A DNA stretch of 28,074 nt, from contig JAJRZV010000133.1 in NCBI GenBank assembly GCA_024275095.1, forward strand, positions 1-28,074, in the 5' to 3' direction. Positions 15,804 through 23,797 of this stretch are shown here, in pieces. Both the position numbers and the translations under genes were made by a program. The stretch is from a bacterium. GTDB taxonomy: Bacteria > JAJRZV01. The notes under the pieces were generated by a model. The model had not been told where the DNA came from and did no database searches. It worked only from the letters and a program-made list of their open reading frames with translations. Position 1 is the first letter of the stretch. The number at the start of each line of letters is the position of its first letter.

Positions 15804-16815
15804 CGAAAAGTCTCCTCCCCGTTTTTTTATTTTCATCTTCTTCAGATGGGGCCAGGTCCTCCTCGGTGGGGATATAAAATTCAGCTTTTGCAGCATGAGA
15901 ATAATCAGTCCAGCGACGTTCCAAATCTGAAGAGTGCCTGCGCAGGTTGGATATGAGCCCCAACACGTGATTAACGCGGGAGTCCATATATTCAACATGG
16001 TGTACAATGATTGCTTCCGGTGTCTTTGGTGTAACAGGGGAGCCAAATTCCAGCTGACCGTGGTGACTGAGAATTATGTGCTTGACGAGTAAAAGCGTTC
16101 GAGGAGAGAGGGACTTTATTCGTGAACCATAGCGTTCGACAACCTCTGCTCCCAGGTACACATGACCTGCCAGTTTTCCCGGATCGGTGTAATAAAATCC
16201 GCTGTCTATGTTTATCTCTTCGAGTTTCCCGATATCGTGAAGTATCCCTCCTGTAATGAGCACGTCCCTGTCCACGTCTTTGTACGTGCGAGACAAGAAA
16301 TCAAGAATGCGTGCTACAGTGAGGGTGTGGTGTAAAAGCCCCCCGATATAAGCATGATGAATGGACTTGGCAGCAGGGTGCCTGAGAAAGCGGCTCCGAT
16401 ATTCTCGACCCAGCAATATATCCTGCACCAGTTGCCGAAGCGGTGGTCTCGAAATGGAAAGGACAAGTTCATTAAGTTCCGCTTCCATCTCCTTGATGGG
16501 AAACGGCGCCGAGGGGAATACATCTTCAAGGCGTGCTTTAAGATTGGGTTTCGCAGTCTCAATGGTAAGTTGAACCTCACCCCGGTATACAGAAATCCGT
16601 CCTGTAAGGTCTGCAATGATACCGCTTTGAAGGTGCCGCGAGAGCTCTTCCACATTATCCCATACCCGAGCACCGATCCTTCCAGAGCTATCTTGAAGTT
16701 CGAGTTTCATATAAATACTGCCGTTCTGCGTCCTGTGAGACGAGGCATCTACCACAAGAGCCGTAATTTCAAAGGGCTCGTCTGAACCCATGTTAAAAAG
16801 ATCACGAATTTTCAT
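15796..16815 (-). CDS. YhaM-like 3'-5' exoribonuclease (OB fold plus HD domain), 339 aa
   Basis: Residues 10-90 are an OB-fold nucleic acid-binding domain (EITALVVDASSHRTQNGSIY, ARVWDNVEE, ISVYRGEVQLTI). Residues 155-300 are an HD phosphohydrolase domain with metal ligands at LLHHTL (His163 region), GGILHDIGK (His193, Asp194) and KHIILSHHG. The two-domain layout is that of YhaM/CBF1 exoribonucleases, which degrade single-stranded RNA or DNA from the 3' end. ATG at 16815 has GAGG six bases upstream; an earlier in-frame start lacks one. The neighbours (thioesterase upstream, mrp downstream with overlap) do not indicate a specific pathway. Confidence 0.9.
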   Translation of the reverse strand: MKIRDLFNMGSDEPFEITALVVDASSHRTQNGSIYMKLELQDSSGRIGARVWDNVEELSRHLQSGIIADLTGRISVYRGEVQLTIETAKPNLKARLEDVFPSAPFPIKEMEAELNELVLSISRPPLRQLVQDILLGREYRSRFLRHPAAKSIHHAYIGGLLHHTLTVARILDFLSRTYKDVDRDVLITGGILHDIGKLEEINIDSGFYYTDPGKLAGHVYLGAEVVERYGSRIKSLSPRTLLLVKHIILSHHGQLEFGSPVTPKTPEAIIVHHVEYMDSRVNHVLGLISNLRRHSSDLERRWTDYSHAAKAEFYIPTEEDLAPSEEDENKKTGRRLFDD

Positions 16816-16898
16816 GTTTACCTCTTTTGAGCAAAGGGTATTGAATTTCCTGTCAATTGGCAACAGGAGACAGCCCTGTTTTCATTTAAGAACCTGCT

Positions 16899-17372
16899 TC
16901 AACCGCTTTCAAAAGGAATAGCCTCCAGCAAATGTTTTTTAATGTCTTCAGGGATTGTCCTGGGTTGCTTCGTTGTCGGGTCAACGAATACAAGTACAGT
17001 ATACGCAGCAGCTATAAGCTCATCTCTTTCTCTGGAGTAAATCACGTAGTGAAAAACCACACTGGAGCGACCAGCACTGTTGATTTTTACGTATATATCC
17101 AACACATCGTCAAAAAAAGCGGGTTTTTTGTAGCGACAGGCATTTTCAACAACATATGGGTCAAAATCCGTACTGATAAATTGTCTGTTTTTGAGAAAGC
17201 CCATCTGCCTGAAAAATTCTACACGACCCACTTCAAGGTACGTAAAAAATGTACCGTTATAGACCACACCCTGCGCATCTGTATCTGCAAACCTCACCCG
17301 TACTTCCGCACGGACCGGATACTCGCTTTTATCCGGAGAAACCGTTTCTGAACCAACTTTAACGAGCCGCAT
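16899..17372 (-). CDS. YbgC/FadM-like hotdog acyl-CoA thioesterase, 157 aa
   Basis: A single hotdog (4HBT) domain with the signature RFADTDAQGVVYNGTFFTYLEVGRVEFFR, in which the Asp before AQG is the usual catalytic residue. The downstream strands (FFDDVLDIYVKINSAGRSSVVFHYVIYS, AAAYTVLVFVD) fit acyl-CoA thioesterases of the YbgC/FadM type, which hydrolyse acyl-CoAs in the cytoplasm. ATG at 17372 has GGGAGGAAG upstream. It is the first gene of the minus-strand group towards YhaM and mrp, with 83 bases to the next start. Chain-length preference cannot be read from sequence. Confidence 0.9.
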   Translation of the reverse strand: MRLVKVGSETVSPDKSEYPVRAEVRVRFADTDAQGVVYNGTFFTYLEVGRVEFFRQMGFLKNRQFISTDFDPYVVENACRYKKPAFFDDVLDIYVKINSAGRSSVVFHYVIYSRERDELIAAAYTVLVFVDPTTKQPRTIPEDIKKHLLEAIPFESG

Positions 17373-17415
17373 TAAACTTCCTCCCTTCATGTAATGATAG
17401 ATGCTGGTAGCCGAA

Positions 17416-17445
17416 ATTATTGGAGAAGCCACGCCGACATGTCAA
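17416..17445 (-). promoter_or_regulatory. Candidate promoter for the thioesterase gene
   Basis: On the minus strand TTGACA (17445-17440, perfect -35) is followed after 18 bases by AATAAT (17421-17416, 5 of 6). It lies in the 146-base divergent gap between the thioesterase and lemA genes. On the plus strand the gap has AT-rich -10-like strings before lemA, but no convincing -35 partner. Confidence 0.55.
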
Positions 17446-17518
17446 CTCTATAATTTTTAATGGCCCATCATCAACATATCATGGTATATTTATAAAAATT
17501 GATTCCTGGAGGGGGACC

Positions 17519-18082
17519 ATGATGGCAGCACAATGGATTGTTATTGTTGTTATTGCAGTAGCACTTCTATGGGCAGTTCTCACTTACAATTCTCTCGTTC
17601 GGTTGAAGATGAGAGTGCAAAACGCCTGGAAGCAGATAGACGTTCAATTGAAACGACGTTACGACCTTATTCCCAATCTGGTCGAAGCTGTCAAAGGGTA
17701 CATGAAACACGAACGGGAGACCCTGGAAAAGGTTATAGAGGCGAGAAACAGGGCGGCTTCCACAGGAAACGTACGTGACAAAGCCCGCGCGGAAGGAGAA
17801 CTTACCGGCCTTCTCGGCAGATTGTTTGCACTTATGGAGAACTACCCTGACCTCAAAGCCAACGAAAATGTAATGGAACTTCAGGAAGAGCTTACGAGTA
17901 CGGAAAATCGCATCGCCTTTGCGCGACAGTTCTACAACGACATGGTCATGCAGTACAATACAAAACAGGAAGTGTTTCCTTCTTCTATAATCGCGCGCAT
18001 GTTCAATTTTAAACCAGCGGATTATTTTGAAGCCGAGGAAGAAACCAAACAGGCCCCGCGTGTCGACTTAAAATACAGTTAA
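17519..18082 (+). CDS. lemA: LemA family protein, 187 aa
   Basis: A single N-terminal membrane helix (residues 5-23, WIVIVVIAVALLWAVLTYN) is followed by the LemA helical domain: RVQNAWKQIDVQLKRRYDLIPNLVEAVKGY with the hallmark RRYDLIPNLV, then YPDLKANENVMELQEELTSTENRIAFARQFYNDMV. The topology is N-terminus out with a cytoplasmic or periplasmic helical domain. LemA is often encoded beside M48 metalloproteases, as here, 16 bases upstream; its biochemical role is not settled. ATG 17519, directly followed by a second ATG, has CCTGGAGGGGG upstream, which decides the start against an upstream extension. Confidence 0.95.
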   Translation: MMAAQWIVIVVIAVALLWAVLTYNSLVRLKMRVQNAWKQIDVQLKRRYDLIPNLVEAVKGYMKHERETLEKVIEARNRAASTGNVRDKARAEGELTGLLGRLFALMENYPDLKANENVMELQEELTSTENRIAFARQFYNDMVMQYNTKQEVFPSSIIARMFNFKPADYFEAEEETKQAPRVDLKYS

Positions 18083-18098
18083 GTAAGTTTTCGCATAC

Positions 18099-19592
18099 GT
18101 GGCTATTTCCCCAGTCGAACAAGCTGATTTTTATACCGTTGAAGAGAAAAACAACCGGCGTACTGCACTCCTTATTGTCTTGTACCTTTTACTGTTTTGC
18201 CTGTGCGGCCTGGTACTTGACACGATTTATGGTTTCTTCCCGGGTATTCCTGTGATTTCAGTGTCGGTTTTAGCATTTGCAGGAGTACAAACATTAATTT
18301 CACTCAACTGGGGAGGAGAACTGCTGGCAAGAGCTCTCGGTGGCAGACCCCTCGCACACTTTCGAGAATTCCGATACAGGCGTGCTCTCAATGTGGTTCG
18401 AGAAGTAAGCATTGCAGCAGGAGTACCCATGCCTCGTGTTTACGTAATACCCGAACCCTTCCCAAACGCCATGGTAGCAGGAACTCGTAAAGATAGAGCA
18501 TGCCTGTGCCTGACCACCGGGCTGATTTTGCTCATGGACAGGGATGAACTCCAGGGTGTGGTTGCACACGAATTTGGACACGTTCTTGCGGGAGATATGA
18601 GGCTTATGACAATGATGTCAGCACTCCTGGGAGCTATAGCGATCCTCTCTGAATACCTGATACGGGGCGTGTGGGTAAGCGGGAGGCGCCGGGTACGGTT
18701 AAACCGTGGAATACCCATTCCGCTCATCGCCGTGGGACTGCTCATTGGTATAGCATCACCCTTTATCGGGAGGATAATCGCGTACAGCGTATCCCGTTTC
18801 AGGGAATACGCGGCTGATGCTGCTGGTGCCAGGATCATCAGGAATCCCGGGGCACTGGCACAGGCCCTGGAAAAAATCGGACGCTATCAGGGCGATCTCG
18901 AAGGCGGATACCGTGCAGCAGCACACATGTTCTTCGTGGATTTCTACCGCGGGGATGCAAACCCGACCGAATCCGCTTTTGCCAATCTTACCAACACACA
19001 TCCTCCTCTTAAAAGACGCATTGCAATATTGAAAAAAATGGCGGGAGAGCCTGTCGGTGATATTACCCGTCAGCGGGTTGAAAAAGCACCTGTTTGCCCC
19101 TCGTGTGGCGCGAGATTGAAACCCCTGAAAGCAAAAACTGCTTACGGGTTGCCCCTGATGCTGGACCAGTGTGAAAGATGCGGGGGAATATGGTTTGACA
19201 AGTACGAACTTTCTGCTGTAGGCCCGGGATTCCACCTGGAAAAGCTCATCAATGTGGAAAATTTTAAAAAGCCTTCACCGTATCATAAAGGGCCGCTGGT
19301 GTGTCCGCGGTGTGGAGTAAAGCTCAAAGCCGTCAGAGACCCGGGGCTGCCCAAAAGCATCGTACTGGAGCATTGCCCTCTGTGTGCCGGCACCTGGCTC
19401 AATCTTGAAGAGGTGAAAACGTACATCAAGTGGCGCCGCAAGAAAAAGGTAACTCACGAAGCTCTTCCAGAAGAACTTTTCTGGACAAGAGCTCAATGGA
19501 GAAAAACGCCGGAAAAGCGCTTCAGGCGTGTTCCTGCGAAACACGAAGAAGAGAATGACATTGCAGGTATGATTTTCCGAATGCTGAGATAA
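18099..19592 (+). CDS. HtpX-like M48 metalloprotease with two C-terminal zf-TFIIB zinc ribbons, 497 aa
   Basis: Membrane helices at about 23-42, 48-68, 174-189 and 206-228 surround the M48 core. Zinc ligands are His157 and His161 in HEFGH and Glu236 in REYAAD. This is the HtpX-like type that degrades membrane proteins under stress, with the active site on the cytoplasmic side. After residue 330 come two TFIIB-type zinc ribbons: C333-x2-C336 with C358-x2-C361, and C402-x2-C405 with C426-x2-C429, each followed by GIWFD or GTWLN. Such ribbons are an unusual addition to an M48 protease. The start is GTG at 18099 without a clear Shine-Dalgarno; coupling to lemA 16 bases upstream is likely. Confidence 0.92.
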   Translation: MAISPVEQADFYTVEEKNNRRTALLIVLYLLLFCLCGLVLDTIYGFFPGIPVISVSVLAFAGVQTLISLNWGGELLARALGGRPLAHFREFRYRRALNVVREVSIAAGVPMPRVYVIPEPFPNAMVAGTRKDRACLCLTTGLILLMDRDELQGVVAHEFGHVLAGDMRLMTMMSALLGAIAILSEYLIRGVWVSGRRRVRLNRGIPIPLIAVGLLIGIASPFIGRIIAYSVSRFREYAADAAGARIIRNPGALAQALEKIGRYQGDLEGGYRAAAHMFFVDFYRGDANPTESAFANLTNTHPPLKRRIAILKKMAGEPVGDITRQRVEKAPVCPSCGARLKPLKAKTAYGLPLMLDQCERCGGIWFDKYELSAVGPGFHLEKLINVENFKKPSPYHKGPLVCPRCGVKLKAVRDPGLPKSIVLEHCPLCAGTWLNLEEVKTYIKWRRKKKVTHEALPEELFWTRAQWRKTPEKRFRRVPAKHEEENDIAGMIFRMLR

Positions 19593-19613
19593 TCCATCTG
19601 TTTTCTGGCTGAC

Positions 19614-21071
19614 ATGAAAGACCGATTTTCCAACAGGTTGGGTTATCTCCTGGCCACAATGAGTATGGCCATCGGAACAGGAAACATCTGGCGTTTTCCA
19701 CGACTGTTTGCACAGTACGGAGGGATCACATTTCTCATCCCGTGGCTGCTTTTTCTGTTTCTCTGGTCGGTTCCCCTGCTTATTGCAGAAAACGTCATGG
19801 GCTCCACCACACGCAATGGTATCGTGTGTGCATTTAAACGATTCTGGGGAGAAAAAGGCATCCACGGCGGAGGATTCATCATTCTGGTGAGCTTTATGAT
19901 TGCTTCTTACTACTGTGTTGTAACTGGTTGGTGCGCAGCTTACACACTTGTGTCTCTGGGAGAGAATATTGCACCGGTGGTAACAAACTGGCAGCAGTTA
20001 TTTGATACGGTTATCTCCACCGGCCCGGTGGCTTTTATGTTCCACGTTACAGCCGCTGCACTCGCCGCATACGTGGTGTTCAAAGGTGTTGCTCATGGTA
20101 TAGAAAAACTCGGCAGGATGACCGTTCCCGTTCTCTTTATCATTCTTATTTACCTGGTGATCTGGGCACTGATAGCTGTAGACCCCGAATGGCGCGGCCT
20201 CAATCATGTACTTACATTTAAACCGCAACTGTTCACCAGTCCTGAAACATGGATCCAGGCACTTTCACAGTCAGCATGGTCAACAGGTGCCGGCTGGGGA
20301 CTCCTGCTTACCTATGCTTCACGTGCTCCGAAAAACGTGGATGTTGTAGAGAATTCACTTTTGACGGGCCTTGGTAACAACGCGGCTTCACTCCTCGCCG
20401 GTGTCGTTGTGGTGTCGATAGTGTTTGGACTTTTACCCTCCGTGGATGCGAAAGCAGTTCTTGCCAGCGGGAACACCGGGCTCTCATTTTACTATCTGCC
20501 TCAATTATTCCTTCGTGTCACTTTCGGTAAAGCAGGGATGTTCTTTTTCTTTGCTGCACTTTTCATGGCCGCGTTGACCTCGCTGGTAAGCATGTTCGAA
20601 CTTGTCGTGCACGCAATGGAAGATTTTGGAATAACACGAACCAAAGGAACGGTGTTGACATTTTTCGCAATAATAGCAGTCGGAACACCTTCAACCTTCA
20701 GCCGTACATTTATGGACAATCAGGACTGGGTATGGGGAGTGGGATTGATTATTTCAGGAGCTATAGTGTGGTACGGAGTAATAAAAGGGTGGCCTCTCTT
20801 TAAAAAGGCACTTCACACTCAATCAAAACTCCTGATTACCGGAAAAATCATGTCCATTGCATTGAAGCACCTGGTGCCTGTTTTGTTCATCATACTTCTA
20901 TCATGGTGGCTCGTTGTATCTGGCACGGGTGAGAATGCAAAAGAATGGCTGAATCCAATTGCCGTGTTTTCCGGAGGCACATGTATTTTGCAGTGGATGG
21001 TGGGAATGCTCGTCGTGATGATGACCATGAAGAAATTTGGGAAAGTGTTACAGTGCCAACGCGAAGATTAA
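19614..21071 (+). CDS. Neurotransmitter:sodium symporter (NSS/SNF) family transporter, 485 aa
   Basis: The N-terminus contains the family signature AIGTGNIWRFPRL (19-31), whose GxGNxWRFP contributes to the sodium and substrate sites in LeuT-like proteins. About 11-12 hydrophobic segments follow. The second conserved region is the stretch QSAWSTGAGWGLLLTYAS (near 219-236), equivalent to the LeuT TM6 region. Bacterial members import amino acids or related solutes with sodium; the substrate cannot be assigned. It starts 21 bases after the M48 gene and ends one base before the THEP1 start, so it is probably in the same transcript. The Shine-Dalgarno is weak. Confidence 0.93.
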   Translation: MKDRFSNRLGYLLATMSMAIGTGNIWRFPRLFAQYGGITFLIPWLLFLFLWSVPLLIAENVMGSTTRNGIVCAFKRFWGEKGIHGGGFIILVSFMIASYYCVVTGWCAAYTLVSLGENIAPVVTNWQQLFDTVISTGPVAFMFHVTAAALAAYVVFKGVAHGIEKLGRMTVPVLFIILIYLVIWALIAVDPEWRGLNHVLTFKPQLFTSPETWIQALSQSAWSTGAGWGLLLTYASRAPKNVDVVENSLLTGLGNNAASLLAGVVVVSIVFGLLPSVDAKAVLASGNTGLSFYYLPQLFLRVTFGKAGMFFFFAALFMAALTSLVSMFELVVHAMEDFGITRTKGTVLTFFAIIAVGTPSTFSRTFMDNQDWVWGVGLIISGAIVWYGVIKGWPLFKKALHTQSKLLITGKIMSIALKHLVPVLFIILLSWWLVVSGTGENAKEWLNPIAVFSGGTCILQWMVGMLVVMMTMKKFGKVLQCQRED

Positions 21072-21072
21072 A

Positions 21073-21624
21073 ATGACAAAGAGAAAGCTTCAGCATATAA
21101 CCAACCTTCTTGTTACCGGTCCTCCGGGAGTGGGCAAAACCACTCTTGTACAAAAGGTACTGGAATCACTGAAAGACATTCGGTGGAAAGGCTTTTTCAC
21201 AAGAGAAATACGGGAGGGTTCAAAAAGAACAGGATTTGAAATCATCACCCACAATGGGAAAAAGGGCATTCTTGCACACGTGAACATCTCTTCAGGGCCG
21301 AAGGTTGGACGGTACAGGGTGAATTTGAGAGACATTGCTGACATTGCCGTGCCAGCCATAATCCCCTCTCGGGACGACATATTTATTATTATCGACGAGA
21401 TCGGCACAATGGAGATGCACTCCTCCGCCTTTCGAGAAGCCCTGTTTCACGTTCTGGACGCTCCAGTGGTGGTATTTGGCACCGTGAAGGAACACGGTGA
21501 CTATACAATTGAGAAAATAAAAAAACGGCCCGATGTATACCTTCTTCGAATTACCCCACAAAATAGAAATGAAATGGTGCAGGAGTGCCTGACCATTCTC
21601 CAAAGGTATCTTCATGAAATTTGA
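21073..21624 (+). CDS. THEP1-type nucleoside-triphosphatase, 183 aa
   Basis: The small P-loop protein has Walker A TGPPGVGKTT (15-24), the stretch GFFTREIREGSKRTGFEIIT typical of THEP1/NTPase 1, Walker B IIIDEIGTMEMHS, and a late GTVKEHGD. Family members hydrolyse ATP, GTP and other NTPs and were first described in Aquifex; the cellular role is unclear. The ATG at 21073 directly follows the NSS stop; an earlier in-frame TTG inside the transporter gene is unlikely. It ends 3 bases from the convergent HTH gene, with no terminator between. Confidence 0.93.
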   Translation: MTKRKLQHITNLLVTGPPGVGKTTLVQKVLESLKDIRWKGFFTREIREGSKRTGFEIITHNGKKGILAHVNISSGPKVGRYRVNLRDIADIAVPAIIPSRDDIFIIIDEIGTMEMHSSAFREALFHVLDAPVVVFGTVKEHGDYTIEKIKKRPDVYLLRITPQNRNEMVQECLTILQRYLHEI

Positions 21625-21627
21625 ACT

Positions 21628-22020
21628 TTACTTTCCTTCGCTTTTCAGAGCCTTATATGCAAGCTTTGCCAGTCCACCCGCCGTGTGTGTTCTGAGCCTT
21701 TTGTTTGTCTCTGCTAACTCCCTCTGTATCCTGTGCTTTACAAGCTCTTCATCTGCACTGAGAATATTACGTACGGTCGCTGTTGAAATACCCAGGACCG
21801 ATGCAATTTCACCTGCATTTTTCATGTATTCATTGTGATAAATCACGACGTATGCGGCTTCCATAAGAGAGGGTAGCCATGTAAGCCTCTTATATTCAAA
21901 AAGACGTCGTGGTCCTCCGAGCATCTCCAAGCATTTGGTGAACACCTCAAGAGCTCTCTTATCAATATCCTCCTCCACTGCTGTATTATCACGCACAGCA
22001 TCTACCAGATGGACCACCAT
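21628..22020 (-). CDS. Small HTH protein paired with a KaiC-like ATPase, 130 aa
   Basis: The C-terminal half contains a clear helix-turn-helix, EIASVLGISTATVRNILSADE (near residues 71-91), flanked by helical segments; the N-terminal half (VDAVRDNTAVEEDIDKRALEVFTKCLEMLGG) is helical and acidic. ATG at 22020 is chosen since GGGAGG lies 5 bases upstream; another ATG sits immediately before it. It begins 14 bases after the KaiC-like gene's stop and is likely cotranscribed. I recall similar predicted regulators beside KaiC-like genes in archaea and some thermophilic bacteria, but cannot confirm the family. DNA binding is a good inference; targets unknown. Confidence 0.75.
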   Translation of the reverse strand: MVVHLVDAVRDNTAVEEDIDKRALEVFTKCLEMLGGPRRLFEYKRLTWLPSLMEAAYVVIYHNEYMKNAGEIASVLGISTATVRNILSADEELVKHRIQRELAETNKRLRTHTAGGLAKLAYKALKSEGK

Positions 22021-22034
22021 CATCACCTCCCGTG

Positions 22035-22943
22035 TTACACGTTCCCATTTCTTTTTTGAATAAACTCCTGAAGAGCAGAACCTACTTTTACAAGACCCCA
22101 CTCGTCAATTTCCATGACATGAACTCTCGTATCATGGCCGCACATACGACATCCATCTATGCGCAACAACCGCACCTGCTCTCCCGGTGGCAAGCCGTAA
22201 AGAGACTGGTCGTATCGGTTGAGAATTTCCTTCTTGGAAAGCACGATGGAACAATCCACGATATGGCTGATAGCATAGCCACCCGCTGCTTCTGCAGTGA
22301 GCTCCTCGTGACCACTGCGTTTCTGGGACACGAAAATTGCTGTCTGGTGCCACATCTTCATGAAGTTGTAAAGTGCTCTCACTGTCTGGCGAGCCAGCAT
22401 TTCCCGGGCCTCGTACAACCCTGTAACCGAGTCAATGACGACAACTTTGACCCCGTACTTCTTTATCACCCGGGCGAGCGTGTCGATGAGGCACGATAAA
22501 TCATCACGCAACACGGAATTCTGAGCTGCGTCCACCAGTACAATGCGATCTTCAAGTTCGTCAAATTTCAACTTCATTCCCGCGGCACGCAGTTTCAGCG
22601 AACTGAGCAAGAACTGAGCCGGTTGCTCCACTGTCACAATGCACGTGGTGTTTCCCATCGAAGCCTGTTTGAGTGCAAATTGTTCAGCCATTATGCTTTT
22701 CCCTGTATCTGGAATACCCGTTACATGAACAACGCATCCTTGCGGGTATCCTCCGAGCGGTTGTAATTCAGGTTGGCCTTCTTTATTAAAAACGGCCACA
22801 AAGAATAAATTATCAAGTCCGTCCACACCTGTTGGAAACCCTTTCAATTCTGGAACATACCCTTTCAGTTCGGAAGCGAGGTGCACGCTGTTCATGTGTG
22901 TAGCACCTGGTCCTCCCCTCATGGCATATATAAATTTAGGCAT
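22035..22943 (-). CDS. KaiC/RadA-like RecA-superfamily ATPase, single domain, about 302 aa
   Basis: The protein has a single RecA/KaiC core: FPTGVDGLDNLF typical of KaiC N-termini, Walker A GIPDTGKS (76-83), VTVEQPAQFLLSSLKLRAAGM, Walker B VKVVVIDSVTGLYEAR, and FVSQKRSG with GGYAISHIVDCSIVLSKKE. A C-terminal CxxC (CRMCGHDTRVHVMEID) could bind metal. Where KaiC has two adjacent catalytic Glu there is EQ here. It resembles archaeal-type KaiC-domain proteins more than the cyanobacterial two-domain clock protein. Start codon is uncertain: ATG at 22943 is used here, with ATG 22952 and TTG 22961 also open and none with a good Shine-Dalgarno. Function unknown, perhaps signal-responsive regulation with the HTH protein. 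Confidence 0.88.
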   Translation of the reverse strand: MPKFIYAMRGGPGATHMNSVHLASELKGYVPELKGFPTGVDGLDNLFFVAVFNKEGQPELQPLGGYPQGCVVHVTGIPDTGKSIMAEQFALKQASMGNTTCIVTVEQPAQFLLSSLKLRAAGMKLKFDELEDRIVLVDAAQNSVLRDDLSCLIDTLARVIKKYGVKVVVIDSVTGLYEAREMLARQTVRALYNFMKMWHQTAIFVSQKRSGHEELTAEAAGGYAISHIVDCSIVLSKKEILNRYDQSLYGLPPGEQVRLLRIDGCRMCGHDTRVHVMEIDEWGLVKVGSALQEFIQKRNGNV

Positions 22944-23001
22944 GGTATACATTCGTGACAAAAAGACCTGGAGCCAGAACGTGCAGTTAAAAACATTTCG
23001 T

Positions 23002-23030
23002 GGTATTCATACCCAATAACACGAGCGTGT
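23002..23030. promoter_or_regulatory. Two small inverted repeats in the KaiC/PfpI divergent region
   Basis: GGTAT-TC-ATACC (23002-23013) and ACACG-AG-CGTGT (23019-23030) are both perfect 5-base inverted repeats with a 2-base spacer, in a 100-base gap between divergent genes. They could be operator half-site pairs for one or both genes. Short repeats of this size also arise by chance, so this is tentative. Confidence 0.3.
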
Positions 23031-23051
23031 CCGGGACGAAGGAGGTGAACA

Positions 23052-23561
23052 ATGGACGGTAAAAAAATAGCAATACTCGTGGATCAGCAATACCAGGAAC
23101 TGGAAGTATGGTATCCCTATTACAGGTTGAAAGAAGCCGGTCATACTGCAGTACTCGTCGGCCCTGAAAAAGGCAGAACCTATCCCTCCAAAACGGGGTA
23201 TCCGGCTACTGCAGAAATGTCAGTTAAAGAAGCACTCGAAGAAGATTTTGATGGAGTCGTTATCCCGGGAGGTTACGCACCTGACCACCTGCGCAGACAC
23301 CCCGATGTCGTGAAACTCGTGCGACAGATACACGAGCGGGGTGGAATCGTTGCCGCAATATGTCACGGTGGGTGGATTATTGCATCCGCAGGCATAGTAA
23401 AAAATCGGACCGCCACGTGTTTCTTCGCGATCAAAGATGATCTCGTAAACGCGGGAGCAAACTATGTGGATGAAGAGGTTGTTGTAGACGGGAATCTCAT
23501 CACTTCACGCAAACCTGACGACCTTCCTGCGTTCATGAGAGAAATACTGAAGCAACTTTAA
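23052..23561 (+). CDS. PfpI/DJ-1 family cysteine protease or glyoxalase-like protein, 169 aa
   Basis: A single DJ-1/PfpI domain: KKIAILVDQQYQELEVWYP at the N-terminus with the conserved Glu (16 or 18), VIPGGYAPDHLRRHP in the middle, and the nucleophile elbow AAICHGGWIIAS with Cys104 and His105. The length and AICHG elbow fit the PfpI (intracellular protease I) type from archaea and thermophilic bacteria. Some family members have been reassigned as deglycases or glyoxalases, so the reaction is not certain. The ATG at 23052 has GAAGGAGGTGA upstream, an excellent site. It stands alone, divergent from the KaiC-like gene, followed by a 236-base gap with the promoter of the lipid operon. Confidence 0.93.
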   Translation: MDGKKIAILVDQQYQELEVWYPYYRLKEAGHTAVLVGPEKGRTYPSKTGYPATAEMSVKEALEEDFDGVVIPGGYAPDHLRRHPDVVKLVRQIHERGGIVAAICHGGWIIASAGIVKNRTATCFFAIKDDLVNAGANYVDEEVVVDGNLITSRKPDDLPAFMREILKQL

Positions 23562-23692
23562 ACGAAACAAATAAATAATAATAAGCTCCTCGACAAGGTG
23601 AAGCCCCTCCTTCTATTGAACAACCTCAGGTGTAACCTTTATCAACCGGCGTATCATGAGAATGGGCGGTTATATTTCATCTCACATTCTCA

Positions 23693-23721
23693 TTGACACA
23701 TGTTACTATTGTAGTAATAAT
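23693..23721 (+). promoter_or_regulatory. Promoter of the acyl-CoA degradation operon
   Basis: A perfect TTGACA (23693-23698) is followed after 17 bases by AATAAT (23716-23721, 5 of 6). Transcription would begin near 23728, leaving a leader of about 70 bases to the acyl-CoA ligase ATG, which has AGGAGGTG just upstream. The rest of the gap (23562-23692) shows no clear terminator or gene. Confidence 0.6.
23703..23717. promoter_or_regulatory. Candidate repressor operator inside the operon promoter
   Basis: TTACTATTGTAGTAA is a perfect inverted repeat (6-base arms, 3-base spacer). It occupies the -35/-10 spacer and reaches into the -10 box, so a bound dimer would block RNA polymerase. The right arm with flank, TAGTAATAA (23712-23720), recurs at 23730-23738, 18 bases on, near the transcription start, which may be an extra half-site. 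A TetR-, FadR- or PsrA-like fatty acid regulator is a natural guess; no such regulator is encoded in this window. Confidence 0.5.
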
Positions 23722-23797
23722 GATGAATATAGTAATAAATAAGGTGCCACAGTACATGATTACATACTCAAATATTTAAAAAAAGAGGAGGTGTTGT

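Noticed and set aside
17446-17500. lemA promoter at TATAAT (17449) or TATAAA (17491)
   Set aside because: Neither -10-like string has a recognisable -35 box at 16-18 bases, and the region is simply AT-rich.
22032-22499. 155-codon open frame on the plus strand opposite the KaiC-like gene
   Set aside because: Antisense to a gene with clear Walker motifs; composition and lack of motifs mark it as a shadow.
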